The notes below the pieces were generated by a model. It did not search any database, was not told where the DNA came from, and saw only the letters and a list, made by a program, of their open reading frames with translations. 64,000 nucleotides of DNA from a bacterium 210820-DFI.6.37 (GTDB lineage Bacteria > Bacillota > Clostridia > Peptostreptococcales > Anaerovoracaceae): the NCBI GenBank assembly GCA_020558355.1, contig JAJCKG010000012.1, forward strand, positions 16,341 to 80,340, read 5' to 3'. This document shows, piece after piece, positions 45,893 through 55,616 of the stretch (position 1 is the stretch's first letter; every line of letters starts with the position of its first letter). Both the position numbers and the translations under genes were made by a program.

Positions 45893-48800
45893 ATGCGCAG
45901 TGAACTGACAGCGTTGAGAAATAAAATGAAGGAAAAGGGGATTCAGGTCTACCTGATTCCCACAACAGACTGGCATGGCTCCGAATATGTAAACGATTTT
46001 TTTAAATGCAGAGAATACATATCCGGCTTTACAGGATCGGCAGGGACCTTAGCGGTGGAGGCGGATTCAGCCCGCCTGTGGACAGATGGACGATATTTCA
46101 TACAGGCGGAAAAGCAGCTGGCGGGAAGCGGAATCACGCTGATGAAAATGGGAGAGCCAGGCGTACCGGAGCTGGAAGACTATCTGGCCGGCCTGCCGAA
46201 GGAAACCGTTATTGGCTTTGACGGAAGAGTCATCAGCTGGAGACTGGGCGAAAAGCTGCAGGAACAGTTTCGGGTCCTTTACGACGTAGACCTGGCGGGA
46301 GATGTCTGGCTGGATCGGCCGCGGCTGACCCCATCGAAGATCTATCCGCTTCCTTTATCCGTCACAGGAGAAAGCGAGAAGTCAAAGCTGGCCAGGGTCC
46401 GGGCAGAAATGGGAGACGCGGATTACCTTCTGGTCAGCCGTCTGGAGGATGTGGCCTGGCTGTACAATCTGAGAGGAAGCGATATCGATTATACACCGGT
46501 ATTTTATTCCTTCGCACTGATCTCGCAATCCGAAGACCAGCTGTATGTAATGGACCAGACGTACCGGGCCGCCCAGGACGGCGTGAAGGCGTATGAAGAT
46601 ATCGTTTCTGATCTGGAGCAGCTTCATGACTGCAGCGTAATACTGGATCAGGATTCCGCTTCTTACAGCATCAGCAAAAGCTTTAACAAATCAGTACAAA
46701 AGCGTTTCCTAAAAAGCCCTATCGAAGCATTGAAAGCAGTGAAAAATGAAACGGAAATCGCCGCGACCCGCAGAGCCCATGAAAAAGACGGCATAGCAAT
46801 GGCGGAGTTTCTCTGCTGGCTCAAGAAAAATATCGGTATAGAAAAAATCAGCGAATGTTCCGCGTCAGACCGGCTGGAAGCTTTTCGAAAAAAGCATGGC
46901 GCTTACGACCTGAGCTTTTCTACTATTGCGGGCTATGAAGAGCATGGAGCCATTGTCCATTATTCGGCCACAGAGGAAAGCGACGCGGCGCTGCAAAAAA
47001 AGGGATTTCTGCTCATCGATTCCGGCGGCCAGTATGAAGACGGCACCACAGACATTACTAGAACAGTGGCTCTGGGACCTTTGGACGCGGATCGGAAAAA
47101 GCATTACACAGCTGTATTAAAGAGCCATATCGCTTTGGCCCGCACAGGTTTTACAAAGGACGCCTCGGGGGCGGATCTGGACCGGATCGCAAGGAAACCT
47201 TTAAAAGATCTCGGGCTGGATTTCAAGCATGGAACCGGTCACGGCGTAGGGCATATGCTCAGTGTCCACGAAGGGCCTAATACCATCAGCCCCAGGGGGA
47301 AAGACTGTCATATCCTTCCTGGCATGATCACCAGCAATGAACCAGGAGTGTATCTGGAAGGAAAATACGGTATTCGTATCGAAAATGAACTGCTCTGTAT
47401 CAAGCAGGGTGGGAATTATGCCTTTGAGTCCCTTACCCTGTGCCCATACGAGCGGGAAGCGATGGATCTCTCCATGCTGACAGAAGATGAAATTCAGTAT
47501 ATCGATCAATATCACCATCAGGTATATCAAACGCTAAAACCGCTGGCAGAGCCTGAAACAAGAGAATGGCTGGCCCGGCAGTGCCGGCCTCTGAGACAGG
47601 AAAAAGCCGTCTTAGAAGCGACTCAAAGCATCTGCCCCAAGTGCCGCAGGCCGGTTGACGCTTTTTATATAGAAGAAAATGAAAAGGTTTATTTTATAAA
47701 AGAATGTCCGGAGCATGGCGTATTTAAAACAACTGCCGCAGAAAACGCGAAGGATTACAAAGAGTGGGTAAAAAGCCCTGTAGTCAACATTGCTCCCAGG
47801 AAAGCGCTGACAGCGGGTGATCCAAAAGACAGCAGCTGTCCGCTTCACTGCGGGACCTGTGAAAATCACATGCAGACAGCCTGCTGCGTATTGATTGATC
47901 TGACGGACCGGTGCAACCAGCATTGTCCCTACTGCTTTGCGAGATCGGAAATGGATAGGGAACCCGGCGGAGAGCCGGCTCTTGCGGAAATCGAAAAAAA
48001 ATTTGATCTGCTTTTGAATCTGGGTGAAGAGCGGCCCTTTAACATTCAGCTTTCCGGAGGGGAGCCTACCGTGCGGGAGGACCTGCCTGAGATCATTGGA
48101 ATGGCAAGGGATAAAGGCTTTAATTATGTGCAGATCAATTCCAACGGAAGAAGACTGGCCCTTGAGGAAGGTTACGCGCAAATCCTTAAAGAAGCGGGCG
48201 CGTCCGTTATTTTCATGCAGTTTGACGGGACAAGAGACGAAATCTATGAGACATTAAGAGGGGAGCCTCTTTTTGAAATAAAAAAGAAAGCTATCCGAAA
48301 CTGCGAAAAAGCGGGGCTGGCTGTTACACTGGTGCCGACTATAGTGGAAGGCGTTAATTCAGATAATATAGGGGAGATGATGGACTTCCTGGTGGAAAAC
48401 GTCAATGTTGTAAAGGGAATCCACTTCCAGCCGGTCAGCTTTTTCGGAAGACATCCGGAAAAGGCGGATAACGGAAGCCTGTCTTGTGACCCTTCCGGCG
48501 AAGCGGCCCATGCGGATGCCAGGACTTATACAGGCGATTTTCCGGGAAGGATGACTATGTTTGGATTGCTTCGGGAATTGGAAAAACAACGTCCAGACTT
48601 TAAATTTGAGGATTACTGTCCCATTTCTACCGGTCACACCCTCTGCTGTTTTTACAGCACTTATATAAGAGAGCCGGATGGAAGCGTCCGCTGTACGCTT
48701 ACCCATGTGCAAAAACAGGCCGGAGTCAGCTGCTGCGGCACAGGAGCGGCTTTCGCGGAAGAAGATAAACAGGAAATCATCAGAAAAGACCGGGATTTTG

Positions 48801-49081
48801 TTCTTAACAAGTGGGAGATCCTTCCGCCGGAAGAAAGAGAAAGAGAAAACCGGGACCGGATGAAATACAAATCAAGCGAGGAAATCACATCTTTGGATGA
48901 ATTTCTCCGATACTACAAACAGAATACCTTTACGGTGACCGGAATGGCTTTTCAGGATATTACCAATATGGACGCGCGACGGGTAAAGCGCTGTAGAGTG
49001 CAGGTGCTGTCAGAGGACAATCGGCTGATTCCATTCTGCGCGTATAACAGTATTTACAGAGACGAAAACAATCAGGAGTGA
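45893..49081 (+). CDS. fused aminopeptidase P (M24) and radical SAM protein
   Basis: One uninterrupted frame joins two normally separate proteins. Residues 1-570 are a complete Xaa-Pro aminopeptidase: creatinase-like N-domain and an M24 domain with LLIDSGGQYEDGTTDITRT, HGTGHGVGH, NEPGVY and RIENE metal ligands. From about residue 575 a radical SAM protein of the MJ0619-like group begins (CPKCRRP, CPEHG, then LTDRCNQHCPYCFA with CX3CX2C, SGGEPTVRE, and C-terminal LIPFCAYN). The junction falls exactly where one protein normally ends and the other begins. ATG 45893 fits aminopeptidase P and has AAAGGA; TTG 45833 with a strong GGGGGAGG would add 20 residues. The next gene starts 4 bases later. 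Loss of a stop codon, or a sequencing error, could each explain it. Confidence 0.85.
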   Translation: MRSELTALRNKMKEKGIQVYLIPTTDWHGSEYVNDFFKCREYISGFTGSAGTLAVEADSARLWTDGRYFIQAEKQLAGSGITLMKMGEPGVPELEDYLAGLPKETVIGFDGRVISWRLGEKLQEQFRVLYDVDLAGDVWLDRPRLTPSKIYPLPLSVTGESEKSKLARVRAEMGDADYLLVSRLEDVAWLYNLRGSDIDYTPVFYSFALISQSEDQLYVMDQTYRAAQDGVKAYEDIVSDLEQLHDCSVILDQDSASYSISKSFNKSVQKRFLKSPIEALKAVKNETEIAATRRAHEKDGIAMAEFLCWLKKNIGIEKISECSASDRLEAFRKKHGAYDLSFSTIAGYEEHGAIVHYSATEESDAALQKKGFLLIDSGGQYEDGTTDITRTVALGPLDADRKKHYTAVLKSHIALARTGFTKDASGADLDRIARKPLKDLGLDFKHGTGHGVGHMLSVHEGPNTISPRGKDCHILPGMITSNEPGVYLEGKYGIRIENELLCIKQGGNYAFESLTLCPYEREAMDLSMLTEDEIQYIDQYHHQVYQTLKPLAEPETREWLARQCRPLRQEKAVLEATQSICPKCRRPVDAFYIEENEKVYFIKECPEHGVFKTTAAENAKDYKEWVKSPVVNIAPRKALTAGDPKDSSCPLHCGTCENHMQTACCVLIDLTDRCNQHCPYCFARSEMDREPGGEPALAEIEKKFDLLLNLGEERPFNIQLSGGEPTVREDLPEIIGMARDKGFNYVQINSNGRRLALEEGYAQILKEAGASVIFMQFDGTRDEIYETLRGEPLFEIKKKAIRNCEKAGLAVTLVPTIVEGVNSDNIGEMMDFLVENVNVVKGIHFQPVSFFGRHPEKADNGSLSCDPSGEAAHADARTYTGDFPGRMTMFGLLRELEKQRPDFKFEDYCPISTGHTLCCFYSTYIREPDGSVRCTLTHVQKQAGVSCCGTGAAFAEEDKQEIIRKDRDFVLNKWEILPPEERERENRDRMKYKSSEEITSLDEFLRYYKQNTFTVTGMAFQDITNMDARRVKRCRVQVLSEDNRLIPFCAYNSIYRDENNQE

Positions 49082-49085
49082 AAAA

Positions 49086-50213
49086 ATGAAGACAAAGTAT
49101 ATGGTAACAAGCGGTTTTTTAGGGGCGGGAAAGACTACCTCTATGATTGCCTTTTCGAGAGATATCAATAGGAGAAAGAGGGGAAATGCGGCTATTCTGG
49201 CAAATGACCTGGGTGCCGGAAACATTGTAGACGCGGAGTTCTGCGCAGCAGCGGGCGTGATGACTCTTCCTATTTCTGGAGGCTGTATCTGCTATCAGCA
49301 TGAAAATCTGGTGGGAAAGCTGCGCCAGCTGAAAACGGCGGGAGCCGATGTGATTTTTTCCGATATTCCGGGCTGCGGCATTGGCGCTATGGATCATGTT
49401 TATCTGGAGCTGGAGGAAAAAGAAAAAGACGAATTCGATCTGATGCCCTTTACCTGCATCGTGGACCCGGAGCGAATCCGTATGATCATGCCGGAGCAGG
49501 CTGATATTAATCTTCCGGAGGAAATGAAGTTTCTCCTGGATGCCCAGATGGCAGAAGCGGACCTGATCGTTCTGAACAAAATTGATACGGTCAGTGAAAA
49601 AGAAGCGCGGTCTATTGTGGAATTCATCAAAGGAATCTATCCGAAAACCCCGGTCATGACCATGTCCGCCATGAAAGGCGATGGGGTCAGCCAGGTGGTG
49701 GATTTCCTTCTGGAAAACAAGTCCTCCGCGGAGCACCGGGAGATCGGCTACGAATCCCAGGCCTTCATCGACGCGGAAAACCAGCTCAGCTGGTTTAATA
49801 CAAGAGTTTACATGCAGCAGCGGGAAGAAAAGAACCTGGATTTTAATCTGGTGATTGCGGATCTATTCGAAGGAATCCGAGAAGGCCTGAAGAAACATAA
49901 CAGCAATGTGCCGCACCTGAAAATGTTCGCTGCTGACAGCGATGAAGAGCTGACAGATTTCTTCAAAGCAAGTCTCATCGGCGTAGATTACGATGTGGAA
50001 TACGACCGCAGGCTGGAGCGGAAATACAATGCCCTTTCCCTGATTATCAACGCAAGATGCGCCGCTGACCCAGTAGTCATGGCCGATATAGTGGATGAAG
50101 CCGTGGAAGCCGTATCGGAAAAATACAATATGAAGGTTAGAACCTTCTTCATGGAAACCTTCGGCATGATGGAAGATGGGAAAGGCAATATCGGCAAAGC
50201 TTCCAGGTACTAG
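49086..50213 (+). CDS. CobW/HypB-like GTPase
   Basis: P-loop GTPase of 375 residues. Walker A is SGFLGAGKTTSM, the region ISGGCICYQ corresponds to the CobW metal motif GCxCC with the last Cys changed to Tyr, SDIPGCGIGA is near Walker B, and LNKID is the base-specificity motif. The C-terminal ~150 residues are not the usual CobW_C domain as far as I can tell. These proteins deliver metals or activate metallo- and corrinoid enzymes. Four bases separate it from the fusion gene, so it probably serves the radical SAM half. Confidence 0.82.
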   Translation: MKTKYMVTSGFLGAGKTTSMIAFSRDINRRKRGNAAILANDLGAGNIVDAEFCAAAGVMTLPISGGCICYQHENLVGKLRQLKTAGADVIFSDIPGCGIGAMDHVYLELEEKEKDEFDLMPFTCIVDPERIRMIMPEQADINLPEEMKFLLDAQMAEADLIVLNKIDTVSEKEARSIVEFIKGIYPKTPVMTMSAMKGDGVSQVVDFLLENKSSAEHREIGYESQAFIDAENQLSWFNTRVYMQQREEKNLDFNLVIADLFEGIREGLKKHNSNVPHLKMFAADSDEELTDFFKASLIGVDYDVEYDRRLERKYNALSLIINARCAADPVVMADIVDEAVEAVSEKYNMKVRTFFMETFGMMEDGKGNIGKASRY

Positions 50214-50458
50214 GAAGCCTGGATCTGCTATTTTACCCATAATTCCAAAATCCTGAAACAATTTGATTTTTTCCGGCCCTTGTTTCAAAAAGTACGCGGG
50301 ATTCAGGCGCCGCTTGCTCTAAAAAACAGAGATACGGAGCCTGAAAGCCGGGCCTGCGGCCTTGCGGAGGCTGTGAGCGCTGAAAAGCTTGAAACAAAGC
50401 GTCCGAATTAGTGGATTGTTTCAGGATTTCTTAAATAGGGCCTTTTTTCTGAAAGGTA
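50208..50458 (+). repeat. long structured direct repeat, copy A (251 bp)
   Basis: Matches 62616-62865 with one substitution and one single-base indel. It begins at the last codon and stop of the preceding gene. Terminal inverted repeats AAATCCTGAAACAAT and ATTGTTTCAGGATTT lie near its ends, with an inner pair TTGTTTCAA and TTGAAACAA. A shortened relative lies at 55617. No protein is evident. The rest of the 50459-50670 gap holds a terminator and an AT-rich leader. Confidence 0.92.
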
Positions 50459-50467
50459 TATAAAAAC

Positions 50468-50503
50468 AAAAGTAGTATAAATGGTCCTTATACTACTTTT
50501 TTT
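50468..50503 (+). terminator. terminator downstream of repeat A
   Basis: AAAAGTAGTATAA (50468-50480), loop ATGGTCC, TTATACTACTTTT (50488-50500), then TTT: 13-bp perfect stem. Confidence 0.85.
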
Positions 50504-50670
50504 AGTGGCATTAATCACACGAAAATGTAATTTAAATTTTCTGAAAATAATTTTATGATGAATGTATGAAATGTATAGAACAAAGCTGCGGGCCCGCTTA
50601 AAAGAACCTATATATTTCAGCGCTTGAGATTGTTTGGTAGTTAGTAACATTTGTTAGATAGGAGAAAAAA

Positions 50671-51945
50671 ATGCATAAAATAGGACTAAAAGATGAAAAT
50701 GGAAAATTCTATTTTGGCTGGTATGTAGTAATCATGGGATTCATACTTATGACCTTCGGTTATGCCTGTATTGTATCTGTATCAGGAGTTTTCACACTTC
50801 CTGTTACAGAAGACCTGAACCTTCAAATTGGAGATTTTGTAGTATGGATGACGATTCAATCCCTGGCGGGAATTGCTACATTGCTGGTAATTCAGAAAAA
50901 AATGACACAGAAGTCCTTAAAGCCCATTATGATTATCAGCGCCATTTGCGGCGCAATTGGTATGATTGGCTTTTCAAGGAGTACAGAACTCTGGCATTTC
51001 TATATGTTTGCCATTTTACTAGGTGTCTGCATGAGCGGATTAACATCAACGCCATGTACCGTACTGGCAACCAATTGGTTTGGCCCGAAAGTAAGAGGTG
51101 TAGCTTTAAGTCTTATCTTCGGGGGAACCAGCCTTGGCTGTATGATCATTATGCCGATTCTGAACATGATTGTTGTTTCACATGGATGGAGGATGGCATA
51201 TGTCGTAATCGCGATTGCGCTGCTCATATGCGTTCCGCTAGTATTGATTTTCGCGAAATGGAGTCCGGAAAGCAGAGGAATCTCCAGAATGGGTGATGTG
51301 GAAAATGAAGTAGTCATTGAAGAAAAAGATAAAAAAGGAATTCCTTTCAATATTGGAATCAGAAAAGTGTCTACATGGCTTATGTTTTTATCAGGAGCGC
51401 TGTTAGTTGTCGCATCAGTAAATGTACTGCTTCATACGCCAACATTTCTGGTAATGAATGGATATAGCGCTACCTTTGGAGCCAATATTACATCCTTCTC
51501 CATCGGCCTTTTATTCCTGGGTTCGATTGTGATTGGGGCCATCTGTGACAGAGGTCATTTGCAGGCTGCGGCGATCATTACTTCGATCCTGTTTGCTCTG
51601 GCTTTTATTGGACAGCTGCTGATTCCTCAGCTAGGAATGGCAGGAATCTTTATTCTGATCGTTGGATACGGATTTGGGTGTCCGGCTGTAAATGTTATAT
51701 CGCCTATTATCGTGAATCATATGTTCGGAGAAAAGGATAACGGACGTTATATCAGCTATGTAAATATGTTTATTTCCCTTGGAGGCGCGTTTGGAGCGAC
51801 CCTGATCGGAATGATCCTCAATGCCACAGGAACTTATACAGTACCATTTATGGTCTGTGCGGCGTTTATCATCCTGTGCGGAATCATCCGAGCCGTTGTA
51901 ACCTCAAAACGATTTAAATATAAAGCTGTAAATGAAAAGGAATAA
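50671..51945 (+). CDS. MFS transporter, monocarboxylate/oxalate-formate antiporter-like
   Basis: A 424-residue permease with 12 predicted transmembrane helices in two halves separated by a charged loop (about 195-230, GDVENEVVIEEKDKKG). The N-terminus YFGWYVVIMGFILMTFGYA and helix-5 region resemble the OFA/monocarboxylate group of the major facilitator superfamily. It is translationally close to the amidohydrolase that follows, whose start lies 4 bases past its stop. The substrate may be the product or substrate of that hydrolase, not known. Confidence 0.82.
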   Translation: MHKIGLKDENGKFYFGWYVVIMGFILMTFGYACIVSVSGVFTLPVTEDLNLQIGDFVVWMTIQSLAGIATLLVIQKKMTQKSLKPIMIISAICGAIGMIGFSRSTELWHFYMFAILLGVCMSGLTSTPCTVLATNWFGPKVRGVALSLIFGGTSLGCMIIMPILNMIVVSHGWRMAYVVIAIALLICVPLVLIFAKWSPESRGISRMGDVENEVVIEEKDKKGIPFNIGIRKVSTWLMFLSGALLVVASVNVLLHTPTFLVMNGYSATFGANITSFSIGLLFLGSIVIGAICDRGHLQAAAIITSILFALAFIGQLLIPQLGMAGIFILIVGYGFGCPAVNVISPIIVNHMFGEKDNGRYISYVNMFISLGGAFGATLIGMILNATGTYTVPFMVCAAFIILCGIIRAVVTSKRFKYKAVNEKE

Positions 51946-51949
51946 GAAT

Positions 51950-53545
51950 ATGAAAGCAACTTATATTTTAAAAAGTAAAAACATCTTTAATAGTGTAGAT
52001 AACAGCCCTAAAGAAGGGGGCGTCGTTATTGACGGAAACCGGATTATAGGAGTTTTTCCGAAATCAAAATTAGATACATTTGCAGATGAAAATACAGAAG
52101 TCATTGATTACGGAGACAAGCTTATTATGCCTGGTTTTATTGACTCACATATGCATGCCGGTGGAAATATGGACTATGTTGACGAGACCTATTGTGTAGA
52201 TGTAAGCTCTGCGGTGTCCTTTTCCGGTGTTATGGAAATCATTAGGAATTACGGGATCAAATACCCCGAAAAAAAATATTTGCTGGGAATCAATCTTAAC
52301 TTATTCAACCTGAAAGAACGGGTCATTCCTAATGCGAAGCTGATGGATCAATACATATCGGACAGGCCGGTGATCATTCATACATGGGACTGCCATACCT
52401 TTTTTACAAATACAAAAGGAATTGAAATGACTGGCATAAAAAAAGAGGATCCTGATCCGAACAATGCGTGCGGAAGAGATGAAAACGGGGAATTAACTGG
52501 TGAGTTTAATGATACGGCCGCGTTTATAATAACAGAATGCATTGCCAGAACCTTTGAAGAAAGACAGGGTTCTTTAAGAAACTACATGAAAAAATTAAAC
52601 GCATGTGGGATTACCTCTTTTGCGGACATGTTTCCTTCAGGCAATGAGGAAACCTACCCGCTCTTCAAATCTTTAGAAAATGAGCTGACAACCCGAATTC
52701 ATTTTTTTTCAAGCTTGATGGATTATACACCGGAGATAATCAAAGAATATAAGAAAAACTATGCTTCACCTAAATTACAGTTCTCTGGTCTTAAAATCCT
52801 GATGGACGGTGTTTTAACTGTCTATACAGCATGGATGCTAAAGCCGTATTGTAACAAACCGGACACCTCCGGTTATCCAGCAATTGAGAAAGAAGCAGTA
52901 AGAGAAAAAATACTGGAAGCGTGCAGTCAGGGAATAAATGTACGTGTTCATACGATTGGGGACGCGGCAGTACGGTATATATTCGACGTATTTGAAGAGG
53001 CAAGGAAGCGCTATGGAAAACTGGATAAAAGACATTGTATGGAACATATTGAAAATATAAATCCAAGTGATATTCCCCGGTTTGCCGAGTTGGGGATCGT
53101 GGCGGACATGCATCCGCGCCATCTGATGTTTTATATTGATGACGCCATTGATTACCTTGGCGCGGAACGCGAAAAATACACATGGGCTTTCCGGGATATT
53201 CTGGATACAGGAGCAACCATTGGAACAGGCTCTGACTTTCCAGTAGTACATTTTAATCCAATGCTGGGAATTTATACAGGAGTGACCAGGGCAAAAGACA
53301 ATGGTACTCCTGACGCTGGATGGAATCCTGAGCAAAAACTGAAGATGCATGAGGTCCTTAAAATGTATACGATCGGATCCGCATGCGCCATCAATCGAGA
53401 TGAAGAGCTAGGCACACTGGAAAAAGGCAAATTGGCAGATATTGTTGTTCTGGATCAAAATCTGTTTGATATTGATCCATTGCGGATCCTTGATGTGAAG
53501 CCTGTTATGACAATGATGGATGGAGAAATAGTGTATAAAATATAG
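51950..53545 (+). CDS. amidohydrolase, YtcJ-like (Amidohydro_3)
   Basis: Metal-dependent amidohydrolase of 531 residues. GFIDSHMHAGG is the HxH metal site, HTIGDAAVRY supplies the next His, HCMEHIENINPSD another, and GTGSDFPV the catalytic Asp; KGKLADIVVLDQNLF is the usual family end. YtcJ-type enzymes hydrolyse N-acyl or formamide bonds in varied small molecules. ATG 51950 was chosen over 51932 because AAAAGGAA precedes it. It appears to form an operon with the MFS transporter. Confidence 0.85.
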   Translation: MKATYILKSKNIFNSVDNSPKEGGVVIDGNRIIGVFPKSKLDTFADENTEVIDYGDKLIMPGFIDSHMHAGGNMDYVDETYCVDVSSAVSFSGVMEIIRNYGIKYPEKKYLLGINLNLFNLKERVIPNAKLMDQYISDRPVIIHTWDCHTFFTNTKGIEMTGIKKEDPDPNNACGRDENGELTGEFNDTAAFIITECIARTFEERQGSLRNYMKKLNACGITSFADMFPSGNEETYPLFKSLENELTTRIHFFSSLMDYTPEIIKEYKKNYASPKLQFSGLKILMDGVLTVYTAWMLKPYCNKPDTSGYPAIEKEAVREKILEACSQGINVRVHTIGDAAVRYIFDVFEEARKRYGKLDKRHCMEHIENINPSDIPRFAELGIVADMHPRHLMFYIDDAIDYLGAEREKYTWAFRDILDTGATIGTGSDFPVVHFNPMLGIYTGVTRAKDNGTPDAGWNPEQKLKMHEVLKMYTIGSACAINRDEELGTLEKGKLADIVVLDQNLFDIDPLRILDVKPVMTMMDGEIVYKI

Positions 53546-53574
53546 ACAATTTTTGAGTAGCAGGGATAAACTTA

Positions 53575-53602
53575 TTTACTTTTTCGGCTTTTATAGTATA
53601 AT
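53575..53602 (+). promoter_or_regulatory. promoter for the LuxR-type regulator
   Basis: TTTACT (53575-53580), 16 bases, TATAAT (53597-53602), 37 bases before the start codon. Confidence 0.55.
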
Positions 53603-53639
53603 CTCAAAATGTTTATTAATTTGATGGAGGAGGGGCCCT

Positions 53640-54419
53640 ATGAATCTGCTGGAAAGTGAATGGATTTTTATGAATGATATTATATATCGGGTTTATAATA
53701 ATTCTGATTTGCGGCAAATGCGAATACAATTTTTAGAAACGATCCGTATATTGATCCCCTATGATATGGCTACATTTTATTTGGCGGATCATGAGGGAAA
53801 TAAAGTATTAAGAGACCCAATAGGGATAGGGCTATCCCAGGAGGCTTTGCAAAAATACATCGATAGCTATCTTGAAATCGATTACGCAAAATGGGTATTT
53901 TCATCTTCTCAGAGCAAGGCCTACAGAACAACTGACTGGTTCCCGCATGGAAACAGGGAAGCGCAGCCCTATTACAAGATGGTGTATGAACCGAAAAAAA
54001 TCCATTACGCTGTCCTTCTTCCATTGATCCATAATGAAGTGTTTAATGGGATTGTGTGTCTATACCGGACAAAAGAATCACCTGATTTCAGTGATAAAGA
54101 GATCTTCATCCTGGACATGCTGAAAAATCATCTGTCCTTAAAGATTTTTAAAGAAGAGAAGGAAGAAAAGCAGAGACTTACAGATATTATACAGGAATCT
54201 GTGAGTAAGCTGGGAACCCGTTACACTTTAACAGATCGAGAGCAGGAAATCATTTTAAAGGTACTGGAAGGCGAAACAAACCAGAAAATTATAGATGAAT
54301 TAGTAATTTCGGAAAACACCTTAAAAAAGCATTTGGCTAATATCTATAAAAAGCTCAACATAAGCCAGAGAAATGAACTGTTGAAAGTAATAGAGGATCT
54401 GGAAGCTGAAAAAGAATAA
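53640..54419 (+). CDS. LuxR-family regulator with GAF-like sensor domain
   Basis: A 259-residue cytoplasmic protein. Residues 15-160 look like a GAF-type small-molecule sensor (IPYDMATFYLADHEGNKVL; VLLPLIHNEVFNGIVCLYR). The C-terminal helix-turn-helix is LTDREQEIILKVLEGETNQK and SENTLKKHLANIYKKLNIS. GGAGGAGGGG precedes the ATG. It lies between the amidohydrolase and the first iron alcohol dehydrogenase, so it probably regulates one or both. Confidence 0.85.
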   Translation: MNLLESEWIFMNDIIYRVYNNSDLRQMRIQFLETIRILIPYDMATFYLADHEGNKVLRDPIGIGLSQEALQKYIDSYLEIDYAKWVFSSSQSKAYRTTDWFPHGNREAQPYYKMVYEPKKIHYAVLLPLIHNEVFNGIVCLYRTKESPDFSDKEIFILDMLKNHLSLKIFKEEKEEKQRLTDIIQESVSKLGTRYTLTDREQEIILKVLEGETNQKIIDELVISENTLKKHLANIYKKLNISQRNELLKVIEDLEAEKE

Positions 54420-54454
54420 TCATTCCTCTGCGGCTCTGAAGAAAGGAGAATAAA

Positions 54455-55609
54455 ATGACTGCAGGATTTGAATTTATTTTACCAACAAGAATTATATTTG
54501 GAAGTGGGGCATCCGTAAATCTTAGTAAAGAAGTGATGAACCTGGGGCATAAAAAGCCAATGATCCTTACGGATAAAGGACTTATTAACGCTGGTGTTGT
54601 AGCAAAAATTACAGACAGCTTAGATATAGCCGATATCGAATACACGATTTTCGATAAAATTGAACCAAATCCAAGAGATAGTACCGTTCAAAGCGCTTAT
54701 GAAGCGGCGATCCGTTGTCAGTGCGATATGCTGGTAGCCATCGGAGGAGGAAGTTCTATGGACACAGCAAAGGGCGTAGGAGTTCTCATGAGTCATGGAG
54801 GAAAAATTAATGATTATGAAGGACTGGATAAAGTCAACCGCCCGATCTGTGATCTGATTGCTATTCCAACGACAGTAGGGACAGGAAGTGAAGTTACATT
54901 CTGGTCTGTAATCACAGACACCGCAAGACATTTTAAAATGAGTGTGGGAAGCCCTTTTATCGCGCCAAAGCTTGCTTTGGTAGATCCTGATCTGGTGGCT
55001 AGTTTGCCGCCCGCTATGATTGCCGCGACAGGCATGGACGCGCTTACGCATGCCATCGAAGGATATACCTGTCTTTTAGCGGAACCAATTACAGATGCTT
55101 GCGGGATCTATGCTATTAAGCTGATTGCTGATAACATTCGGGATGCTGTTTACACAGATTTAAAAGAGGCAAAAGCAAATATGCTGCTTGGAAGTCTTAT
55201 AGCGGGGATCTGTTTTGGAAATTCTGATATTGCGGGTGTCCATTGTATGGCAGAGGCTCTCGGAGGATTATATGATACCCCTCATGGAATTGCAAATGCT
55301 ATTATGTTACCTTATGTAATGGAATACAACTATGTAGCAAATACTGAAAAATTTGCTGAAATTGCAAAAGCTATGGGTGAAAAAACCAACGAGCTGTCTG
55401 TAAGGGACGCAGCATATCAGTCAGTAGAGGCAGTACGCAAGCTGAATCAGGACCTGGGAATTCCAGCGCTGAAAGAAATCGGAACAAAAGAAGCGGACTT
55501 AGAAGAGCTGGCACAGAGAGCATCTGTTAATGTTTCCGTCCCAAGCAACCCAAGAAAAGTCGATAAAGAGGCATTTAAAAAAATCTTTATAAAGGCATTT
55601 ACAGCCTAG
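54455..55609 (+). CDS. iron-containing alcohol dehydrogenase, copy 1
   Basis: A 384-residue group III alcohol dehydrogenase. GGGSSMDTAKG binds NAD; metal ligands are Asp and His of MDALTHAIEG and the two His of VHCMAEALGGLYDTPHG. Substrates in the family include short-chain aldehydes, propanediol and 4-hydroxybutyrate. Roughly three quarters of residues match copy 2 at 57430. AAAGGAGAA precedes the ATG. A shortened repeat of the 250-bp family follows the stop codon. Confidence 0.9.
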   Translation: MTAGFEFILPTRIIFGSGASVNLSKEVMNLGHKKPMILTDKGLINAGVVAKITDSLDIADIEYTIFDKIEPNPRDSTVQSAYEAAIRCQCDMLVAIGGGSSMDTAKGVGVLMSHGGKINDYEGLDKVNRPICDLIAIPTTVGTGSEVTFWSVITDTARHFKMSVGSPFIAPKLALVDPDLVASLPPAMIAATGMDALTHAIEGYTCLLAEPITDACGIYAIKLIADNIRDAVYTDLKEAKANMLLGSLIAGICFGNSDIAGVHCMAEALGGLYDTPHGIANAIMLPYVMEYNYVANTEKFAEIAKAMGEKTNELSVRDAAYQSVEAVRKLNQDLGIPALKEIGTKEADLEELAQRASVNVSVPSNPRKVDKEAFKKIFIKAFTA

Positions 55610-55616
55610 GTACAGA

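Noticed and set aside
50208..50458. Integron attC site or transposon end for the 250-bp repeat
   Set aside because: No integrase or transposase is present, no GTTRRRY core was seen, and similarity extends past the inverted repeats on both sides without obvious target duplication.
50506..50522. Possible sigma-54 promoter before the MFS gene (TGGCATTAATCACACG)
   Set aside because: It lacks GC at the -12 position, so it does not fit the TTGCW block.
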